From Deltaproteobacteria bacterium (GTDB lineage Bacteria > Desulfobacterota > Desulfobacteria > Desulfobacterales > Desulfatibacillaceae), in contig JAFDHW010000007.1 of assembly GCA_019308705.1 (NCBI GenBank), positions 1 to 17,367 of the forward strand: a stretch of 17,367 nucleotides of DNA, written 5' to 3'. This document shows positions 13,883 to 17,367 of the stretch, one piece after another (the stretch's first letter is position 1; the number at the start of each line of letters is the position of its first letter). The position numbers and the translations under genes were made by a program. Below the pieces are notes generated by a model. It ran no database searches, had not been told where the DNA came from, and saw nothing but the letters and a program-made list of their open reading frames with translations.

Positions 13883-14680
13883 CTACAGCAAAAAGGAGGT
13901 GAGCACGTAATCCGCCACCAGGATCAGCACCGAGGACAGCACCACCGCGGTGGTGGTGGACCGTGAAACCCCGCGGGCGCCGAAACCGTCGGCCCGGCGG
14001 TGGGTGGTGTAGCCCATGTAGCAGCACACCGAACACACCAGCACCGCGAACACGAAGGACTTGGTGAACCCGCCGGTGATGTCGTTCATCTCCACGGACT
14101 CCCGCACCCGGTCCATGTAGATGGCCGGGTTGGACCCTAGGAGGATGGAGCCGGAGAGGTAGCCGCCGAAGATGCCCACCAGGTCGTAGAGCGCGGTCAA
14201 CAGCGGAAAGCAAACCAGGCTGGCCAAAAGGCGCGGGGTCAAAAGGAACCGCACCGGGTGGATGTCCATGGTCTTTAAGGCGTCGATTTGCTCGGAAATG
14301 CGCATGATGCCGATTTCCGCGCTCATGGCCGACCCGGCCCGGGCGGTGATCATGATGGCGGTGAAAACCGGGCCGATCTCCCGGATGAGCGTCAAGGACA
14401 CCAGCGCCCCCAGCATGCCCTCGGACCCGAACCGCACCAGGGTGTAATATCCCTGCAGGCCGAGCACCATGCCCGTGAACCCGCCGGTGAGAAGGATCAC
14501 CAAAAGGGACTTGAACCCGATGAAGTGCACCTGCTCCAGGGTGCGGCGGGGCTTGAACGGCCGTACAAAGGCAAGGCCCACGCCCTGGACAAAGAAGATG
14601 AGCAAAGCTCCCATCTCCTGGACGAGACGGATGGTGTCGGCTCCCAGGGATTGGACGGGGGAGGTCAGACGGAGGGCCAT
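13883..14680 (-). CDS. mlaE: MlaE family ABC transporter permease
   Basis: A 265-residue integral membrane permease, first gene of the mla operon and the membrane channel of the MlaFED phospholipid transporter. Seen: an amphipathic N-terminus, several long hydrophobic helices (from about residue 22 onward), and the family signature region VSLTLIREIGPVFTAIMITARAGSAMSAEIG, with the EQIDALKTMDIHP coupling helix that contacts the ATPase. Length is normal. The ATG at 14678-14680 has AAGGA close upstream and lies about 68 nt after the predicted start of a strong sigma-70 promoter. mlaF follows after 7 bp. Confidence 0.94.
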   Translation of the reverse strand: MALRLTSPVQSLGADTIRLVQEMGALLIFFVQGVGLAFVRPFKPRRTLEQVHFIGFKSLLVILLTGGFTGMVLGLQGYYTLVRFGSEGMLGALVSLTLIREIGPVFTAIMITARAGSAMSAEIGIMRISEQIDALKTMDIHPVRFLLTPRLLASLVCFPLLTALYDLVGIFGGYLSGSILLGSNPAIYMDRVRESVEMNDITGGFTKSFVFAVLVCSVCCYMGYTTHRRADGFGARGVSRSTTTAVVLSSVLILVADYVLTSFLL

Positions 14681-14743
14681 GCGGTCCTTCGGCGGGATGG
14701 TGCGGCTGGGGCTGGCCGCGAGGCAAGGCTGTTTATTGCCCTA

Positions 14744-14771
14744 TTGCTTCAAAAAGTATACACCCCATAAC
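14744..14771 (+). promoter_or_regulatory. Weak candidate promoter of the diadenylate cyclase gene
   Basis: TTGCTT (14744-14749) and CATAAC (14766-14771) are spaced by 16 bp on the plus strand, overlapping the mla promoter face to face. If real, the two transcription units would compete for polymerase. Confidence 0.25.
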
Positions 14772-14782
14772 AAGGGTGTCAA
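14755..14782 (-). promoter_or_regulatory. Strong sigma-70 promoter of the mla operon
   Basis: Minus-strand TTGACA (14777-14782, perfect) and TATACT (14755-14760, 5/6) are separated by 16 bp in a locally AT-rich patch. Transcription should start near 14748. No other gene start lies between it and mlaE, so it would drive mlaEFDCA as one unit. Confidence 0.75.
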
Positions 14783-14823
14783 ACGAAGCCGCGCCCCACA
14801 GGCCAGGGCGGCCCTGGAGGATC

Positions 14824-16290
14824 ATGCTCAAGCTGTGGAACGAACTGGTCCTGGGTTTCCGCGTCCAGGACATCTTCGACGTGCTCATCATTTCCGTGCT
14901 GCTCTACGGCCTCTTGCTGTTCATGACGCGCACGGCCTCCCGGTTCGTTCTGTGGGGCATCACCCTCCTGGGGCTGGTCTACCTGGCGGCCCGGGCCTTT
15001 GACCTGTACCTCACCGCCGTGGTGCTCCAGGGCTTCTTCACGGTGTTGATCGTGGCCCTGATCGTCATCTTCCAGGAGGACCTGCGCCGGTTCTTCGAGC
15101 GCCTGGCCACCTGGCCCAGGCGGCGCAAGGCCTTTTCCCAGGGCCAGGAGGCCCCGGAAATCCAGGTCATCGCCCAGGCGGCCGCCTTCCTGGCCCAGCT
15201 AAGAAGAGGCGCGCTCATCGTCATCGAGGGCGAAGAGCCCCTGGACCGACACCTGGAAGGCGGAGTCCCCCTGGACGGCGAAGTGTCCGAACCCCTCTTG
15301 GACAGCCTGTTCGACCCTCACTCCGCGGGCCACGACGGGGCCGTGGTCCTTTCAGGGAAAAAGGTCCGGCTGTTCGGCGCCCACCTGCCCTTGTCCCAGA
15401 ACGCGGCCAAGTTCGGCTTGTCCGGTCTGCGGCACACCGCGGCCCTGGGCCTGGCCGAGCGGTCCGACGCCCTGTGCGTGGTGGTTTCCGAGGAGGGGGG
15501 AACCATTTCCGTGGCCAAGGACGGGGCCATCTCCCAGTTGGAGAACCCCAACGAGCTGCGCGGGATTTTGGAAGTCTTCTACGCCTCCATGGCTCCCCAG
15601 GACGCGAGGCGGCCCCTGGTGGGCTGGCTGCGCACCAATCCGGGAAAGAAAATCCTGGCCCTTGCCCTGGCCGTGACCCTGTGGCTGGCGTTCGGGCTCC
15701 AGAAGGACATCGTCCGCAGGGAACTGGTGTTCCCCATCGAGTACAGGACCCTTTCGGAGCACTGGGTCATCCAGGAAGCTTCCGCCACCCGGGCCCAGGT
15801 GACCCTGCAGGGGCCGGAGGCGGCCTTCCGGCTCCTGGACCCCTCCAGCCTGGCCGTATCCGTGGACCTTTCCAAGATCACCGAAGGCGAGCAGGAGATC
15901 GTCCTTTCCAGCCGGATGGTGAAAGTCCCGGCCAACCTTTCCCTGGCCTCCATCCGGCCCTCCACCGTCACCCTCGTCGCCCAGAAGTTGAATCCCGTGG
16001 AAGTGCCCGTGGAGGTGCAGACCCAGGGGAACCTGCCCGCGGGGCTTACGCTTGCCGGAACCAGCGTCGACCCCCCGATGGTCACCGTGTGGGCCGTGCC
16101 GGAAACCAAGGGAGGCCTGAAGATCCAGACCGTGCCCGTGGACCTTGCCAAGATCACCCAGACCTCCGCCATCCAGACCCGGCTGCAGTTTCCCGCCGGG
16201 GTGAAGTTCCTGGAGGGCCAGCCTCCCACGGTGCAGGTCACCGTGCGGATTATGCAGGCGGAGAAAAACGAACCGGCGGGCGGAGGGTAG
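14824..16290 (+). CDS. cdaA: CdaA-type diadenylate cyclase fused to a YbbR/CdaR-like region
   Basis: A 488-residue membrane protein predicted to make c-di-AMP from two ATP. Seen: three N-terminal helices (about 15-34, 40-60, 66-84), a linker, and a DAC (DisA_N) domain at about 110-255 with DGA at 171-173, LFGAHLPLS, and GLRHTAALGLAERSDA holding R203 and H204 (CdaA usually has GTRHR here). A fourth helix at about 276-292 is followed by roughly 190 residues of beta-rich sequence with two repeats of the YbbR type, outside the membrane if topology holds. In Firmicutes CdaA and its YbbR-domain regulator CdaR are separate adjacent genes; here they are one chain. The ATG at 14824 begins at the family N-terminus with GGAGG just upstream; a GTG at 14776 lies inside the mla promoter and is less likely. 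Confidence 0.9.
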   Translation: MLKLWNELVLGFRVQDIFDVLIISVLLYGLLLFMTRTASRFVLWGITLLGLVYLAARAFDLYLTAVVLQGFFTVLIVALIVIFQEDLRRFFERLATWPRRRKAFSQGQEAPEIQVIAQAAAFLAQLRRGALIVIEGEEPLDRHLEGGVPLDGEVSEPLLDSLFDPHSAGHDGAVVLSGKKVRLFGAHLPLSQNAAKFGLSGLRHTAALGLAERSDALCVVVSEEGGTISVAKDGAISQLENPNELRGILEVFYASMAPQDARRPLVGWLRTNPGKKILALALAVTLWLAFGLQKDIVRRELVFPIEYRTLSEHWVIQEASATRAQVTLQGPEAAFRLLDPSSLAVSVDLSKITEGEQEIVLSSRMVKVPANLSLASIRPSTVTLVAQKLNPVEVPVEVQTQGNLPAGLTLAGTSVDPPMVTVWAVPETKGGLKIQTVPVDLAKITQTSAIQTRLQFPAGVKFLEGQPPTVQVTVRIMQAEKNEPAGGG

Positions 16291-16293
16291 GGG

Positions 16294-17367
16294 CTATCCC
16301 ATGAGGCCCGGCAGCCACAGAGCGATTTCCGGGACCAGGAGCAGAAGGGCGATGCAGATGAGCAGGGGGGCCAGCATGGGCAGGACCCCCTTGAAGATTT
16401 TTTCCAGCGGCACGTCCGTGGCCACGCCGGAAACCACATAGACATTCACGCCCACCGGCGGGGTGATGACCCCCATTTCCGTGACCAGCACGATGGTGAC
16501 CCCGAACCAGATGAGGTCGTATCCCAGCGCCTCCACCAGGGGCTGGAAAATGGGGATGGTGAGCATGACCATGGCCAGGGCGTCCATGAAGCAGCCCCCC
16601 AGAAGATAGACCAGGATGATGAGCGCCATGATGCCCCAGGCGGGCAGGGGCAGGGCGCTGATGCTCTCCGCCATGACAAAGGGCAGCCGGGTCACGGCCA
16701 TGAAGTGCCCGAAGATCACCGCGCCCGCCACGATCATCATCACCATGCAGGAAATGCGGGTGGTGTCCTCCAAAGACTTCACGAACCCGGACCAGGATAT
16801 CTGTCTGCCGGCCACGGCGATGGCCAGGGTGAGGAACGCGCCCACGGCCGCGGCCTCGGTGGGCGTGAACAGCCCGATGAACATGCCGCCGATGACCATG
16901 ACGAACAGGATCAGGGCCTCGGCCACGCCCGCGAAGGATTTGGCTTTTTCCCTGAAGCTGCTTTTGGGGCCGGGGGGGGCCAGGGCCGGGTTTTTCCACA
17001 CCCTCAGCTGGATGGTGAGCAGAAACAGGATGGTGAGGATGACGCCCGGGATGATGCCCGCGGCGAACAGCTGGCCGATGGATTCCTGGGTGAGGATGCC
17101 GTAGACGATGAAGATGACCGACGGCGGGATGAGGATGCCCAGGGACCCTGCCGCGGCCACGGTGCCGGTGGCCAGGCTCATGTCGTAGCCGTAGCGCTTC
17201 ATCTCCGGGAGGGTGACCACGGCCATGGTGGCCGCCGTGGCGTTGGTGGACCCGGAAACCGCGGAAAACGCGGCGCAGGCGCCCACCGTGGCCATGGCCA
17301 GGCCGCCTTTCCTGTGGCCCAGGAGCACGTAGGCGGAATCGTACAGCCGGCGGGAAATTCCCGCGTG
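16294..17367 (-). CDS. TRAP transporter large permease, DctM type (N-terminus beyond window)
   Basis: The C-terminal 357 residues of a DctM/TRAP-T large membrane subunit, running off the right edge. With an extracytoplasmic binding protein and a small DctQ subunit (expected outside the window), these transporters use ion gradients to import carboxylates or similar solutes. Seen: the start of the visible part, HAGISRRLYDSAYVLLGH, then AAFSAVSGSTNATAATMAVVTLPEM, SLGILIPPSVIFIVYGILT, FTPTEAAAVGAF and VITPPVGVNVYVVSGVA, all conserved DctM signatures among long hydrophobic helices. Family length is usually about 425-440 residues, so about 70-80 are missing. The stop lies only 3 bp from the convergent cyclase stop. 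Substrate cannot be inferred. Confidence 0.92.
   Translation of the reverse strand, partial: HAGISRRLYDSAYVLLGHRKGGLAMATVGACAAFSAVSGSTNATAATMAVVTLPEMKRYGYDMSLATGTVAAAGSLGILIPPSVIFIVYGILTQESIGQLFAAGIIPGVILTILFLLTIQLRVWKNPALAPPGPKSSFREKAKSFAGVAEALILFVMVIGGMFIGLFTPTEAAAVGAFLTLAIAVAGRQISWSGFVKSLEDTTRISCMVMMIVAGAVIFGHFMAVTRLPFVMAESISALPLPAWGIMALIILVYLLGGCFMDALAMVMLTIPIFQPLVEALGYDLIWFGVTIVLVTEMGVITPPVGVNVYVVSGVATDVPLEKIFKGVLPMLAPLLICIALLLLVPEIALWLPGLMG

Noticed and set aside
14776..14823. Upstream GTG start for the diadenylate cyclase
   Set aside because: It lies in the -35 of the mla promoter, lacks a ribosome-binding site and adds residues before the usual CdaA N-terminus.
1..17367. CRISPR arrays, tRNA or rRNA genes, prophage or known defence systems
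   Set aside because: No regularly spaced repeats, no cloverleaf or rRNA-like segments, and no phage or defence proteins were recognised on either strand.

Overview
The window is GC-rich DNA with tightly packed, often overlapping genes, apart from one 1.3 kb AT-richer gap. The gene set suggests a Gram-negative, outer-membrane-bearing anaerobe of the Desulfobacterota (Desulfobacterales-like). The reasons are the Mla lipid-transport operon, hybrid kinases feeding a sigma-54 activator, a Tat-exported multi-cluster ferredoxin with a b-type cytochrome, a TRAP permease and a c-di-AMP cyclase. The taxonomic call is inference from gene content; no rRNA or other marker gene is present.

Layout. 112-1323 (-) is a geranylgeranyl-reductase-family flavoprotein. 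It is divergent from a three-gene signalling operon at 1615-7360 (+): two consecutive hybrid histidine kinases, each with its own C-terminal receiver, then an NtrC-type sigma-54 response regulator, joined by 4-bp stop/start overlaps. A MOSC-domain protein follows at 7381-7857 (+). Convergent to it, 9355-7887 (-) encodes a Tat-dependent polyferredoxin and a four-helix cytochrome b. 9356-10671 is an island without an obvious conserved gene. It holds two nearly identical sigma-54 (-24/-12) promoter motifs, two terminator-like hairpins, small ORFs, a type IV pilin leader remnant and a palindromic repeat element. 14680-10672 (-) is an operon mlaE-mlaF-mlaD-mlaC-mlaA behind a strong sigma-70 promoter. 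Divergent from it, 14824-16290 (+) encodes a diadenylate cyclase with a C-terminal YbbR/CdaR-like region. The right edge (16294 to the end, -) is a truncated TRAP large permease (DctM).

Main points of interest. (1) The Mla ATPase has a roughly 150-residue C-terminal extension that reads as a degenerate GGDEF domain, with GVNRI where GGDEF should be, and no MlaB-type STAS gene is seen in the operon. (2) CdaA and a YbbR-like extracytoplasmic region form one polypeptide, directly divergent from mla. (3) Two sigma-54 promoter motifs lie a few kb from a sigma-54 activator gene; the second would drive an RNA of about 118 nt ending at a hairpin plus T-run, a size and promoter class like known sigma-54-dependent sRNAs. 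(4) A 42-bp repeat, 41/42 identical and inverted, brackets 112-10420; the repeat family supplies the stop codons of two minus-strand genes.

Limits: all domain calls come from reading motifs by eye. Promoters, terminators, the ncRNA and the repeat element are pattern-based and were not computed.
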